Positions 28,225-36,134 of a stretch of 64,000 nucleotides of DNA are shown one piece after another. Position numbers and translations under genes: made by a program. Origin of the DNA: Aerococcaceae bacterium zg-1292 (GTDB lineage: Bacteria; Bacillota; Bacilli; Lactobacillales; Aerococcaceae); contig CP065955.1 of NCBI GenBank assembly GCA_016126655.1, positions 1,781,001 to 1,845,000 of the forward strand, given 5' to 3'. Position 1 is the first letter of the stretch, and the number at the start of each line of letters is the position of its first letter. The notes beneath the pieces were generated by a model. That model was not told the DNA's origin. It saw nothing but the letters and a program-made list of their open reading frames with translations, and ran no database searches.

Positions 28225-28833
28225 TTATTTAATACCTCGTAAAATCCAATAACCCTTATCTTGGGTCACTTTTTCAACAGTGGTAAATAATTGGCGCATT
28301 AACTTTTCAGCTGATGGAGCACCTTGTTTTTTCTGAATAACAACATATAATGTTGCGTCTACTGATAATAACTGATGCGCACGTTCGATAAAGCCATGTA
28401 CTACTTGTTTGCCCGCTCGAATCGGTGGATTGGTTACCACAACACTCGGTGTTACTTCCAATGACGCTGTTATCGCATCACCATTAATAAAGTGACAATT
28501 AGCAATGGCATTAGCTGCTGCATTTTGCTGAGCGAGTAGATAGGCACGCTCATTGATTTCTATACCAGTGATGGAAACATCCGGTAAATGCTTCGCCAAC
28601 ATCAGTGCAATCGGCCCATAACCACTGCCTAATTCAACAATAATATCTGCCTCATTCCATGTATGATTGGCTAACACTGTTTTTACCAGGACATTGGAGC
28701 CATAATCGACTTGATTTTTTGAAAATACACCATTATCCGTTGTTAATTGTAACCGATGAGGCGCAACTTCATAGACAATTGCTCGTTCTTGATGCGCGAC
28801 TTCGGGTTGATTCATAAAGTATTGTTTTGACAT
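28225..28833 (-). CDS. RsmC/YbxB-like class I SAM methyltransferase
   Basis: The start is ATG 28833 (MSKQYFM), after AGGAGG, giving 202 residues. It has the SAM motif ELGSGYGPIALMLA and the catalytic VVTNPPIRAGK of the RsmC/RlmG family (NPPF in many members, NPPI here). It lacks the N-terminal duplicated domain of E. coli RsmC, as Firmicutes YbxB proteins do. It probably makes N2-methylguanine in rRNA. The gene is alone, between a terminator and the repeat region. Confidence 0.85.
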   Translation of the reverse strand: MSKQYFMNQPEVAHQERAIVYEVAPHRLQLTTDNGVFSKNQVDYGSNVLVKTVLANHTWNEADIIVELGSGYGPIALMLAKHLPDVSITGIEINERAYLLAQQNAAANAIANCHFINGDAITASLEVTPSVVVTNPPIRAGKQVVHGFIERAHQLLSVDATLYVVIQKKQGAPSAEKLMRQLFTTVEKVTQDKGYWILRGIK

Positions 28834-28849
28834 ATTGCCTCCTGATTCT

Positions 28850-28965
28850 ATGCTGACTCCAACGAACTGAAAGAACTTCCGCTTCACAAATCGTTAGCAG
28901 TTCTTAAGTACTTCTACGAGCTTTGCGCCAGTGATTAATTTCAAACACTCATTGGTACAGTTTTT
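28850..28965. repeat. Degenerate copy of the palindromic repeat
   Basis: The remnant keeps CTGAAAG near the left arm, CTTCACAA, and CCAGTGATTAATTTCA in the right half, the same order as in intact units but with many changes. It lies just upstream of the methyltransferase start. 28966-29062 holds nothing else I can support. Confidence 0.4.
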
Positions 28966-29062
28966 CTTTCATGGGACTGTTTTATTTCCTGCAAATCCAC
29001 CTGATTAACCTTATTATAACATTTTTTACGCAATTCATGTTAAAATAGTGAAAGAGAAATAT

Positions 29063-29313
29063 CACATAGTGCGACAACGAGCGCTCTGAAATGAACCACT
29101 GGAGGAAGTCTCCGTCGTGCGCGTCAACGCACAGAGGAGACTTGTGAAGCGGATGTCATTTCAGTGAGTTGGAGCCGACATCCACATAGTGCGAGCGAGG
29201 ACGTTTCGCCTTGAACCACTGGAGCAGCGGTCGTCGAAGCGCCAATGCGCTTCAAGAGCTATGTGAAGTTGGATGTCAAGGTAGTCCGAACGAGCTGGAA
29301 TACCATAGTGCGA
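29063..29313. repeat. Two tandem palindromic repeat units
   Basis: CACATAGTGCGA stands at 29063 and 29183, and a variant at 29303, giving two 120-bp units. Unit one pairs CTGAAATGA (29086-29094) with TCATTTCAG (29156-29164), with inner stems AAGTCTC/GAGACTT and GTGCG/CGCAC. Unit two pairs CCTTGA (29209-29214) with TCAAGG (29276-29281), with inner GAAGCGC/GCGCTTC. These units are inverted relative to those at 14.6 and 31.3 kb. Confidence 0.9.
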
Positions 29314-29316
29314 CAA

Positions 29317-29350
29317 CGAGCGCTTTGAAATAACATTATTTCAGAGCGCC
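29317..29350. repeat. Short hairpin derived from the repeat, just before cof
   Basis: GCGCTTTGAAATAA and TTATTTCAGAGCGC form a nearly perfect 14-bp stem with a 2-base centre, as if a full repeat unit had lost its interior. It lies about 15 bases before the ribosome binding site of the Cof gene and could affect its transcript. Confidence 0.6.
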
Positions 29351-29377
29351 GAAACCAAAACAGGAGGAATATTTTTC

Positions 29378-30223
29378 ATGATTAAATTATTTGCGTCCGA
29401 TATGGATGGGACGCTATTAGACCAAAACCACGAATTAAACCAAACAAATGCCGATGCAATAAAAGCATTACAAGCTCACGGGATTGAATTTATTATTTCT
29501 ACAGGGCGTGACTACCAATCAGCACGCAACTTTTTAGCTAACTACAATATCGATTGCGCAATGATAAATTTAAACGGCGCTCAAATTTATGATGAAAAAG
29601 GACAATTGTTAGAACAGTGCCCCATCAATAATGCAACGACACAACAGGTGTTTGATTACTTAGACGAAAAGCAATTAGCTCATTCGCTCACAACACGCGA
29701 CCAATACTATTTATCGAATAAACAAGAATATCTTAATCACATGTTACAAGCGCATGATGAAATAGACAAGGTAACGCTTGCGCAAGTGACCGACAAAATT
29801 ATGGTGACATTAGACGCATCTGACTATCAATTAAGCGACGATAATCCGGTCTTTAAAATGATGGTTATCAGTGATGATGCCCAAGCATTAGATAAAGCCA
29901 GAATCTACCTAGAGTCTTTTTCTGATTTAGATATTACGTCATCTGGTCCAGGTAACTTAGAGATTACGCATATTGAAGCACAAAAAGGCTTGGCGCTTGC
30001 TAAATATTTAGCCCGCAAACATTATTCTTTTGAAGAAGTCCTAACCATCGGTGACTCGCTCAATGACCGCTCAATGTTGGCAATGTGCCCTAATAGCTAT
30101 GCGATGGATAATGCCAGCGATGAAGTTAAAGCGATGGCAGCTTATTTAGCACCAAGTAATGTCGACAATGGTGTGGCAACAATAATTCATCAATTGATTG
30201 AAAAGCAGTCGGAGGACGCATAA
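29378..30223 (+). CDS. Cof-type HAD-IIB phosphatase
   Basis: A 281-residue cytoplasmic sugar-phosphate or flavin-phosphate phosphatase. Motif I is FASDMDGTLLD, motif II STGR, the lysine motif is KGLALAKYL and motif IV GDSLNDRSML. The C2 cap between is of the Cof type. An AGGAGG-like site (CAGGAGGAA) precedes the ATG. Its stop codon directly abuts the start of the EndoU gene, so the two are co-transcribed. Confidence 0.93.
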   Translation: MIKLFASDMDGTLLDQNHELNQTNADAIKALQAHGIEFIISTGRDYQSARNFLANYNIDCAMINLNGAQIYDEKGQLLEQCPINNATTQQVFDYLDEKQLAHSLTTRDQYYLSNKQEYLNHMLQAHDEIDKVTLAQVTDKIMVTLDASDYQLSDDNPVFKMMVISDDAQALDKARIYLESFSDLDITSSGPGNLEITHIEAQKGLALAKYLARKHYSFEEVLTIGDSLNDRSMLAMCPNSYAMDNASDEVKAMAAYLAPSNVDNGVATIIHQLIEKQSEDA

Positions 30224-30781
30224 ATGAAACGATTATTGAAAGTCATTGCACTGGTATTTGCGACCTTACTCTTTGTTGGTTGCCAACCGCAAATACCGTC
30301 ACCGCCCCAAACGACCAGTCAGACTAGTCAGACTAGTCAAATTAGTCAAACTAGTCAAACTGCTTCTAATAGTAAAATCATCGATATTAATGATTTAGTC
30401 AATACGGATTATTTTAATCGTCATGCATTAGAACATATCTTTTACGGTACTATTAATCGCAAAAGACAGGCAACAGGATATCATCACGAGGGCATTGCAC
30501 CGGATGCCAAAATCATCCAAAGCACACGCTCAAAAAATGATAGACATGGTGTATATCGTGCTAAAGTTCGTGTAGAGGGTATCAATAAAAAAGCAATGTC
30601 AAGTTTCTTTCCTGAACAATGGACAGCCCAACAAGTCGTAGATGCGATTAATGAAGCGTATGAGTCTCGAGAGCACGTGAGTGGAAATATTTACGAAGGT
30701 ACATTCGATGGAATCACCATCCAAATGTATTTAACCGATAACGATAAAATTATTTCCGCATTTCCGATATATGAAAGGTAG
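30224..30781 (+). CDS. Lipoprotein with bacterial EndoU nuclease domain
   Basis: The first 20 residues are a lipoprotein signal peptide with lipobox FVGC (Cys20). A Ser/Gln/Thr-rich linker of imperfect SQT repeats runs to about residue 48. The rest fits the bacterial EndoU RNase domain: RHALEHIFYG (candidate catalytic His67 or His71), TGYHHEG (His87/88), GVYRAKV, KKAMSSFFPEQWT (Lys122/123), and a final IISAFPIY. EndoU domains of this type are polymorphic toxin warheads. Here the enzyme is tethered outside the membrane, and the next gene starts at the very next base. It could be a contact toxin or an extracellular RNase. Confidence 0.78.
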   Translation: MKRLLKVIALVFATLLFVGCQPQIPSPPQTTSQTSQTSQISQTSQTASNSKIIDINDLVNTDYFNRHALEHIFYGTINRKRQATGYHHEGIAPDAKIIQSTRSKNDRHGVYRAKVRVEGINKKAMSSFFPEQWTAQQVVDAINEAYESREHVSGNIYEGTFDGITIQMYLTDNDKIISAFPIYER

Positions 30782-31096
30782 ATGAATATGACATATCATT
30801 TTGAACAACGTAAATTACGACTGCACGTAGTCTTTGATGAAGAAACAACGGATTACTCCATGCTTGACCCTTTTCTACAAGTTGAAGGACGTAGTTTTGG
30901 CGATATTATTTTACAGTTGATTGGCGAGCATCTGCAAAGTGGGCAGGCACAATCTTTTTCGGGAAATATTTATACCCTCACAATGGATGAAGAAAATACA
31001 GTTATCGAAGATATGCTCGGTGATGATGAACAAGTGATACCAACTAGTTTATTTTGCGAAATTTTCTTGAAATGGATGACTGAAGTGACAGCGTAA
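30782..31096 (+). CDS. Small acidic protein, putative EndoU immunity protein
   Basis: A 104-residue acidic, soluble protein without signal peptide (start MNMTYHFEQRKLRLHVVFDEE). Its ATG abuts the stop of the EndoU lipoprotein gene, and a second ATG six bases in is also possible. I recognise no family. Position, size and acidity are those of immunity proteins that block a basic RNase toxin, so immunity is inferred, not seen. If the toxin is exported, a cytoplasmic immunity protein protects against toxin from siblings or before export. Confidence 0.6.
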   Translation: MNMTYHFEQRKLRLHVVFDEETTDYSMLDPFLQVEGRSFGDIILQLIGEHLQSGQAQSFSGNIYTLTMDEENTVIEDMLGDDEQVIPTSLFCEIFLKWMTEVTA

Positions 31097-31099
31097 GTA

Positions 31100-31177
31100 T
31101 TGTTAGTGATAAGGTACTGCTATCACTAACAATAACGGTCAAGGCACCTCTTGTAGTGTGCTTTGACCGTTATTTGT
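31100..31177 (+). terminator. Paired hairpins ending the cof-EndoU-immunity unit
   Basis: A first hairpin TTGTTAGTGATA/TATCACTAACAA (31100-31131) is followed by AATAACGGTCAAG/TTGACCGTTATT (about 31130-31176), which ends in TTTG. Together they are a likely terminator. Confidence 0.65.
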
Positions 31178-31291
31178 TGGAGTGAAGTTCTACGAAAGCG
31201 TTAAAATAATTGTGTCTGTACAAAAATAGCTCCCGAAATATGTCAGGAGCCACTAAGTATAGTCGCTAACAATCTATACCGCTATCAATGA

Positions 31292-31539
31292 ACACATTGT
31301 AATATCCGGCTCCATCTCGCTGAAATGACGTCCACTTCGCAATACGCTTGGAGTGCTCATCGCACTCCGGCGCATTTTACTCAAGTGGTTCAAGTCAGAA
31401 CGCCCGCGCTCGCACTATGTGGATGCCGGCTCGCTTGGGTTGACTTGACATCCACTTCGAAAAACGCTTGGAGTGCTTATCGCACTCCGGCGCATTTTAC
31501 TCCAGTGGTTCAAGTCAGAGCACCCGCGCTCGCACTATG
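31292..31539. repeat. Two tandem palindromic repeat units, one mosaic
   Basis: TCGCACTATG at 31410 and 31530 gives a 120-bp period. The right unit pairs TGACTTGA with TCAAGTCA around GGAGTGC/GCACTCC, nearly identical to the unit at 14697. The left unit joins a CTGAAATGA left arm to a TTCAAGTCAG right arm, so the outer stem pairs only at CTGA/TCAG. The array ends 3 bases from the metQ stop. Confidence 0.88.
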
Positions 31540-31542
31540 GTA

Positions 31543-32364
31543 TTACTCTGCTTTTAGTTCAAAGGCTGGTTCTAGGTGGCCTTTTTGGGCTAATTTTTCT
31601 AAGAATTGATGAACTTCTTTTGATGTGAATGCTTTTACTAGTGCTTTGGTTGCTTCGGAGTCTTTATTGCCTTCACGTACAACTAATGAAACTGCGAAGG
31701 TTTGTTCTGGGTCTTTTTCTAATAGTAAAGCATCATCTGGGGTTAAGCCAACTTTTTCAATATAGGTTGGGTAGTTGAATACTAAATCAACGCCATCTTC
31801 ATATGCAGAGGTTAAATTTAACAAGTCCACTTCCGAGAATTTTAAATTGTGTAGATTTTTTTCAACATCGTCGATAGTCGCTTTAAAGCCAACACCTTCT
31901 TTTAAGGTAATTAAATCATAAGATGCTAAAATCAATAAAGCACGTGCTTGGTTAGTTGGGTCAGATGGCACCGCTACTGCTGCGCCGTCTTTTATGTCTT
32001 CTAGCGATTTATATTTTGATGCGTAGAATCCGACACGTGCATTATACACTGGTTGAACCGCTACTAAGTCACCTTTATTGGCTTCATTAAACATTTCCAT
32101 AAATGGCGCGTGTTGGGCAAAGTTTGCGTAAACTTCGTCATTTAATAATGCTTCGTTATACTGTATATTGTCAGATACTTCGACTAATTCGACTTTATAA
32201 GGCTCTTCAATAACCTCATTCACTAATTCAACAATATCTGTCATTGGTGGTAAATGTGATGCGACTTTTAAAACCGTTTTTTCCTCAGCCAAAGCAGCTG
32301 GAGCCGCAAAAATTGATGTAGCCGTCACAGCAGCTAATAATAATGATAAACTTTTTTTCAACAT
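31543..32364 (-). CDS. metQ: MetQ/NlpA family substrate-binding protein, no lipobox
   Basis: Binding component of a methionine-type ABC importer. The start at 32364 (MLKKSLSLLL) is eight bases after AGGAG. A clear signal peptide ends near AALAEEK. The mature part shows VKVASHLPPMTDI-like and DPTNQARALLIL features of the NlpA fold. Members in Gram-positive bacteria are normally lipoproteins, yet there is no cysteine anywhere near the cleavage site, so as read the protein would be released or held by other means. It lies 29 bases after metI. Substrate could be methionine or a relative. Confidence 0.88.
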   Translation of the reverse strand: MLKKSLSLLLAAVTATSIFAAPAALAEEKTVLKVASHLPPMTDIVELVNEVIEEPYKVELVEVSDNIQYNEALLNDEVYANFAQHAPFMEMFNEANKGDLVAVQPVYNARVGFYASKYKSLEDIKDGAAVAVPSDPTNQARALLILASYDLITLKEGVGFKATIDDVEKNLHNLKFSEVDLLNLTSAYEDGVDLVFNYPTYIEKVGLTPDDALLLEKDPEQTFAVSLVVREGNKDSEATKALVKAFTSKEVHQFLEKLAQKGHLEPAFELKAE

Positions 32365-32399
32365 AATCATCTCTCCTAATTATTTCAATATATATTTGC

Positions 32400-33080
32400 T
32401 TATTTAACTCTTTTATCTAAACGTCTGGCTAATTTAAGACCAGCCCATTGAAAAATTTGTACCAATACAATAATAATCACAATGGCAGTATACATAATAT
32501 CCGTCTCATATCGTTGATAACCATAACGGATAGCAAAGTCACCAATACCACCCCCGCCGACAACACCCATTATCGTCGAGTAGGATATAAAGCTGACAAA
32601 GGCAGTTGTAAAACCAATCACTAATGAACTTCTTGCTTCTATAAATAAAAAATGCCAAATTAATTGTCCGGTTGTGGCGCCCATCGCATTGGCGGTCTCA
32701 ATGATATCCGGACCTAATTCCGATAAGGATTGCTCAACAAATCGTGCATACAGTGCCATCGCAATCACCATCAATGGAAACGACGCAGCAATCGGGTCAC
32801 CAGTCGCTCGTCCATATATTTGTCGGATAATCGGTTGCATTGCCACCACAAGTAATAAAAATGGAAACGAACGAATGATATTGACGAATAAATTCAATAC
32901 ACGATTCAGCCAGCGATTAGCTAATGGTCGTCCATCATCGGATAAATATAAATACGTTCCTAATGGAATCCCGAGTACAATAGCCGCAATGGTTGCTAAA
33001 GCCATCATAATGCTCGTTTGACCGAGAGACTGGATAATCTTCGGTGCAAAATCAATAACACGCTCAAGATATTGCGTCAT
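32400..33080 (-). CDS. metI: Methionine-type ABC transporter permease
   Basis: A 226-residue permease with about five membrane helices and the EAA-type loop ETANAMGATTGQLIWHFLFIEA. The motif GGGGIGDFAIRYGYQRY is typical of MetI. Its start overlaps the end of metN by 17 bases, so translation is coupled. Together with metN and metQ it forms a complete importer. Confidence 0.93.
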   Translation of the reverse strand: MTQYLERVIDFAPKIIQSLGQTSIMMALATIAAIVLGIPLGTYLYLSDDGRPLANRWLNRVLNLFVNIIRSFPFLLLVVAMQPIIRQIYGRATGDPIAASFPLMVIAMALYARFVEQSLSELGPDIIETANAMGATTGQLIWHFLFIEARSSLVIGFTTAFVSFISYSTIMGVVGGGGIGDFAIRYGYQRYETDIMYTAIVIIIVLVQIFQWAGLKLARRLDKRVK

Positions 33081-33810
33081 GTTGAAGCACCTCCTTTACA
33101 TACTCACGGTAAGTACGAGAGGTTTTCGTTGTGGTCGGCTGCGATAAGTCCATCACCTCTAGCAATCTGCCTTGCTCCATAATGCCAACACGCTGACACA
33201 ATCCTTGTACTAATGAGAGTTGATGCGTGACGACAACCATCGTCATAGCGTAACGCGCATGAATCTTTTGTAGTACGTGAATCACTTCTGTAATAGTCTG
33301 TTCGTCTAAGGCAGAAGTAGGTTCATCTAATAACATCACTTTCGGATTACTAATCAATGCACGAGCGATACCAACTCGTTGCTTTTGCCCTCCTGATAAT
33401 TGACTTGGATAAGCATGACGTTTGTCCATTAAGCCAACCATCTCCAACACTTCTTCGACATCCAGTGGATTGTCATAGCGATGTATTTTAAGCGGCAATT
33501 GAATATTTTGTTCGACAGTCAAATTATTTAATAAATTAAATTGCTGGAAAACCATCGTTATCTCCTTACGTGCTTTACGCAATGCATCTTTTGATAGTTG
33601 ATGGATACGCTGCTGATGAACAATCACTTCTCCATTATCAGGCGCCAACAATCCGTTAATAAACCGTAATACAGTGGACTTTCCAGCGCCACTTTGCCCA
33701 ATCAATCCAAAAATCTCTGATGGCTGAATCGTTAAATGTAGCTGATTCACAGCTTGTACCTCACCTTTATCACTGTCAAATTTTTTCGAAACATTGACCA
33801 ATTCAATCAT
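33064..33810 (-). CDS. metN: Methionine-type ABC transporter ATPase
   Basis: A 248-residue ATPase with Walker A GQSGAGKST, signature LSGGQKQR, Walker B MLLDEPTSAL and the switch His in VVVTHQ. It lacks the about 90-residue C-terminal NIL/ACT domain through which E. coli MetN senses methionine, so transport is probably not inhibited by internal substrate that way. First gene of metN-metI-metQ. A palindrome lies about 30 bases upstream of the start. Confidence 0.92.
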   Translation of the reverse strand: MIELVNVSKKFDSDKGEVQAVNQLHLTIQPSEIFGLIGQSGAGKSTVLRFINGLLAPDNGEVIVHQQRIHQLSKDALRKARKEITMVFQQFNLLNNLTVEQNIQLPLKIHRYDNPLDVEEVLEMVGLMDKRHAYPSQLSGGQKQRVGIARALISNPKVMLLDEPTSALDEQTITEVIHVLQKIHARYAMTMVVVTHQLSLVQGLCQRVGIMEQGRLLEVMDLSQPTTTKTSRTYREYVKEVLQHDAIS

Positions 33811-33838
33811 CTTTACACCTCAGATTCGACTCAAAATT

Positions 33839-33854
33839 AATATTAGCTAATATA
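33839..33854. promoter_or_regulatory. Palindrome upstream of metN
   Basis: TATTAGCTAATA (33841-33852) is a perfect 12-bp inverted repeat, extended with imperfect flanks, about 30 bases before the metN start. It may be an operator for a sulfur-amino-acid regulator. I see no S-box or Met T-box in this spacer. Confidence 0.35.
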
Positions 33855-34048
33855 TTTGCATTATAACAACTTCTCCATTATTTTGAAAGAGTTTTAACTT
33901 GAAAATAGTACAGAATTTTCAAATTTTATAACAGCAATTATTGTGAATATTTTTTCAATCGCAGCGTTTACCTACAAGTTATCATCTTTTTGTGCTTTTG
34001 TTACTTTGTGAACAATCAGGAATTTCAAGTCGATATTATAACAAAAAA

Positions 34049-34083
34049 TGCTCCGCTTGTATAACAGAAATACAAGTGGAGCA
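34049..34083 (-). terminator. argS terminator
   Basis: TGCTCCGCTTGTAT (34049-34062) pairs with ATACAAGTGGAGCA (34070-34083) with one wobble. Six A on the plus strand side supply the U tract. It is placed right after the argS stop. 33855-34048 holds nothing else I can support. Confidence 0.85.
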
Positions 34084-34096
34084 ATCTTATTCATTT

Positions 34097-35791
34097 TTAC
34101 ATTTCATCCGGTGCTTGAATACCAAGTAAATTCAAGGCATCTTTTAACACCATCGTCACTGCCTTAACGAGCGCTAAGCGTGAGGTACGTTGTGCATCTT
34201 CATCTAAGATACGCGTATTACCATAATATTTATTAAACAATTGTGCCAGCTGCACTGCATATTTAGCTACATACGATGGTTCGTATTTTTCCATCGCTGA
34301 AGCAATGACCTGTGGATACTGGTGTAATTTTTTCGCTACTTCCCAACTATAATCATCATGTAGGTCGAATGAATCCGCCACGTCAATAGCTGCACCAAAT
34401 TTACGAATCAAACTCATCGCACGGGCATGGGTATATTGCACATAAGGCCCAGTCTCACCTTCAAATTGGACGATTTCTTCTAATTTAAAGTCGAAACTAT
34501 TCATACGGTCTGTTTTTAAATCGTGGAAAATGACCGCGCCTACCCCTACTTGACGCGCAACTTCTTCTTTATTAACAAGCGTAGGGTTTTTCTCATCAAT
34601 TTGCTTATATGCTAAAGCAATCGCATCATTCAACACTTTTTCAAGTAAAATAATTTTACCTTTACGTGTCGATAATTTTTTACCATCCAAGGTAATCAAT
34701 CCAAATGGTACATGAACCATATCTTCCGCCCAATCACGACCCATACGTGTTAATACAGCACGTAATTGTTTAAAGTGACCTGATTGTTCATTACCTACTA
34801 CGTAGACGTTTTTAGCAAAATCATAGGTATTTTTACGGTATTGTGCCGCCGCTAAGTCACGTGTTGCGTACAGGGTGGCACCGTCTGATTTCTTAATCAG
34901 CGCGGGTGGTAAATCCTCTTCATCCAGTTTGACAATTGTCGCACCATTATCTACCGTAGTAATACCTTTGGCTTCTAATTCATCAATAATTGGTTGCATT
35001 TTATCATTATAAAACGCTTCGCCATTATATGAGTCGAATTGAATACCTAATAAATCATACACTTTTGTAAATTCCTTTAGCGATTCATCTTTAAACCATG
35101 TCCATAGTCGAATCATTTCTGCGTCCCCATCTTCTAACGCTTTAAACGCCGCTCGCGCTTGTTCTTCGAGTTCGGGTTGCGCTTCTGCTTTTTCATGGAA
35201 ATCAACGTATAATTTCACCAGTTCATTAACTGGATTAGCTTCGATAACCGCATCATCCCCCCATAACTTGTAGGCAACGATGAGTTTACCAAATTGCGTC
35301 CCCCAGTCACCAAGGTGATTAATACGTACGGTTTGATAATTTGTTTTTTGCGCCAAATTCACAATGGCATTACCAATCACCGTTGAGCGCAAGTGCCCCA
35401 TTGACATCGGTTTAGCAATATTTGGCGACGACATATCTACCGTCATCACACCATTGTGACCTAAATCGACACTACCATAAGCGTCACCTTGTGAAAAGAT
35501 GTCACTCACAATATCTTTAGCTACTTGAGCACGTTTCAAACGAACATTAATATATGGCCCTACAGCTTCAACGCTGTCAAAGGCATTCGTATTTAATTGT
35601 GCCACGATATCTTGAGCAATTTGTGGTGGCGCCTTACGTAACACACGCGCTAATGTAAAGACTGGAAAAGCTAAATCCCCCATCTTTGAATCTTTGGGCA
35701 CTTCAATCAATTGTTTAATCTCTTCAACTGATAAATGTTCTGATAATACTGTCTGTAATTGTTCTGCTAATAATAATTGATAATCCATCAT
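34097..35791 (-). CDS. argS: Arginyl-tRNA synthetase
   Basis: A 564-residue class I enzyme. It has the N-terminal Arg-tRNA synthetase domain, the HIGH-like region PNIAKPMSMGHLRST, the KMSKS-like KLSTRKG and the DALR anticodon-binding domain (GPYVQYTHAR onward). Length is as expected for Firmicutes. It is a single-gene unit between its own terminator and a T-box leader with an arginine specifier, so expression should rise when Arg-tRNA is uncharged. Confidence 0.97.
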   Translation of the reverse strand: MMDYQLLLAEQLQTVLSEHLSVEEIKQLIEVPKDSKMGDLAFPVFTLARVLRKAPPQIAQDIVAQLNTNAFDSVEAVGPYINVRLKRAQVAKDIVSDIFSQGDAYGSVDLGHNGVMTVDMSSPNIAKPMSMGHLRSTVIGNAIVNLAQKTNYQTVRINHLGDWGTQFGKLIVAYKLWGDDAVIEANPVNELVKLYVDFHEKAEAQPELEEQARAAFKALEDGDAEMIRLWTWFKDESLKEFTKVYDLLGIQFDSYNGEAFYNDKMQPIIDELEAKGITTVDNGATIVKLDEEDLPPALIKKSDGATLYATRDLAAAQYRKNTYDFAKNVYVVGNEQSGHFKQLRAVLTRMGRDWAEDMVHVPFGLITLDGKKLSTRKGKIILLEKVLNDAIALAYKQIDEKNPTLVNKEEVARQVGVGAVIFHDLKTDRMNSFDFKLEEIVQFEGETGPYVQYTHARAMSLIRKFGAAIDVADSFDLHDDYSWEVAKKLHQYPQVIASAMEKYEPSYVAKYAVQLAQLFNKYYGNTRILDEDAQRTSRLALVKAVTMVLKDALNLLGIQAPDEM

Positions 35792-35849
35792 CTATTGCTC
35801 CTTCTTTTTAATATTTGCACTGATGTCAGTGTGCTTTTAAACGAAAAAA

Positions 35850-36110
35850 ACTCTAACAACGCCTTGTAGCCAAAGCATTGTTAGAGGCGAATATCATATA
35901 CGCGGTACCACTCTAATTCCATAATCCGTTGGATTATGCTTATCATTGATAACGAAGTTGCCTCCGAATTAGAATAGTTAGTTCTAATTAGTACTGAAAG
36001 TGCGTTTCATTAATCACTTGTCGGTTGGCTCTCAACATCCCAACTTGCTGTACACAATTCGATTAATTACTCTCTTTCAGAGGGCAATCCTAGCCCCGGT
36101 ATCATTGTAA
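35850..36110 (-). promoter_or_regulatory. T-box riboswitch for arginine (argS leader)
   Basis: On the minus strand the leader has the T-box GTGGTACCGCG (complement at 35901-35912). It then has a terminator, CTCTAACAA/TTGTTAGAG plus T tract (35846-35887). Stem I is CTGAAAG/CTTTCAG with an upper ATTAATC/GATTAAT helix. The specifier loop reads CGC followed by A (complement at 36001-36004), an arginine codon. Uncharged tRNA-Arg would favour the antiterminator. Confidence 0.92.
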
Positions 36111-36132
36111 CAAACCGAATTTCCTTTGTCTA
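36104..36132 (-). promoter_or_regulatory. argS promoter
   Basis: TAGACA (36132-36127) and TACAAT (36109-36104) on the minus strand, 17 bases apart, lie just ahead of the T-box leader. The -35 box falls 3 bases after the end of the phnE gene. Confidence 0.75.
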
Positions 36133-36134
36133 CA

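Noticed and set aside
29063-29313. Tandem 120-bp units considered as a CRISPR or phage att array
   Set aside because: Period is too long, there are no unique spacers, and the units are internally palindromic with shared borders.
33811-34048. Spacer before metN checked for an S-box or Met T-box
   Set aside because: No conserved riboswitch core or T-box sequence was found; only a short palindrome is present.
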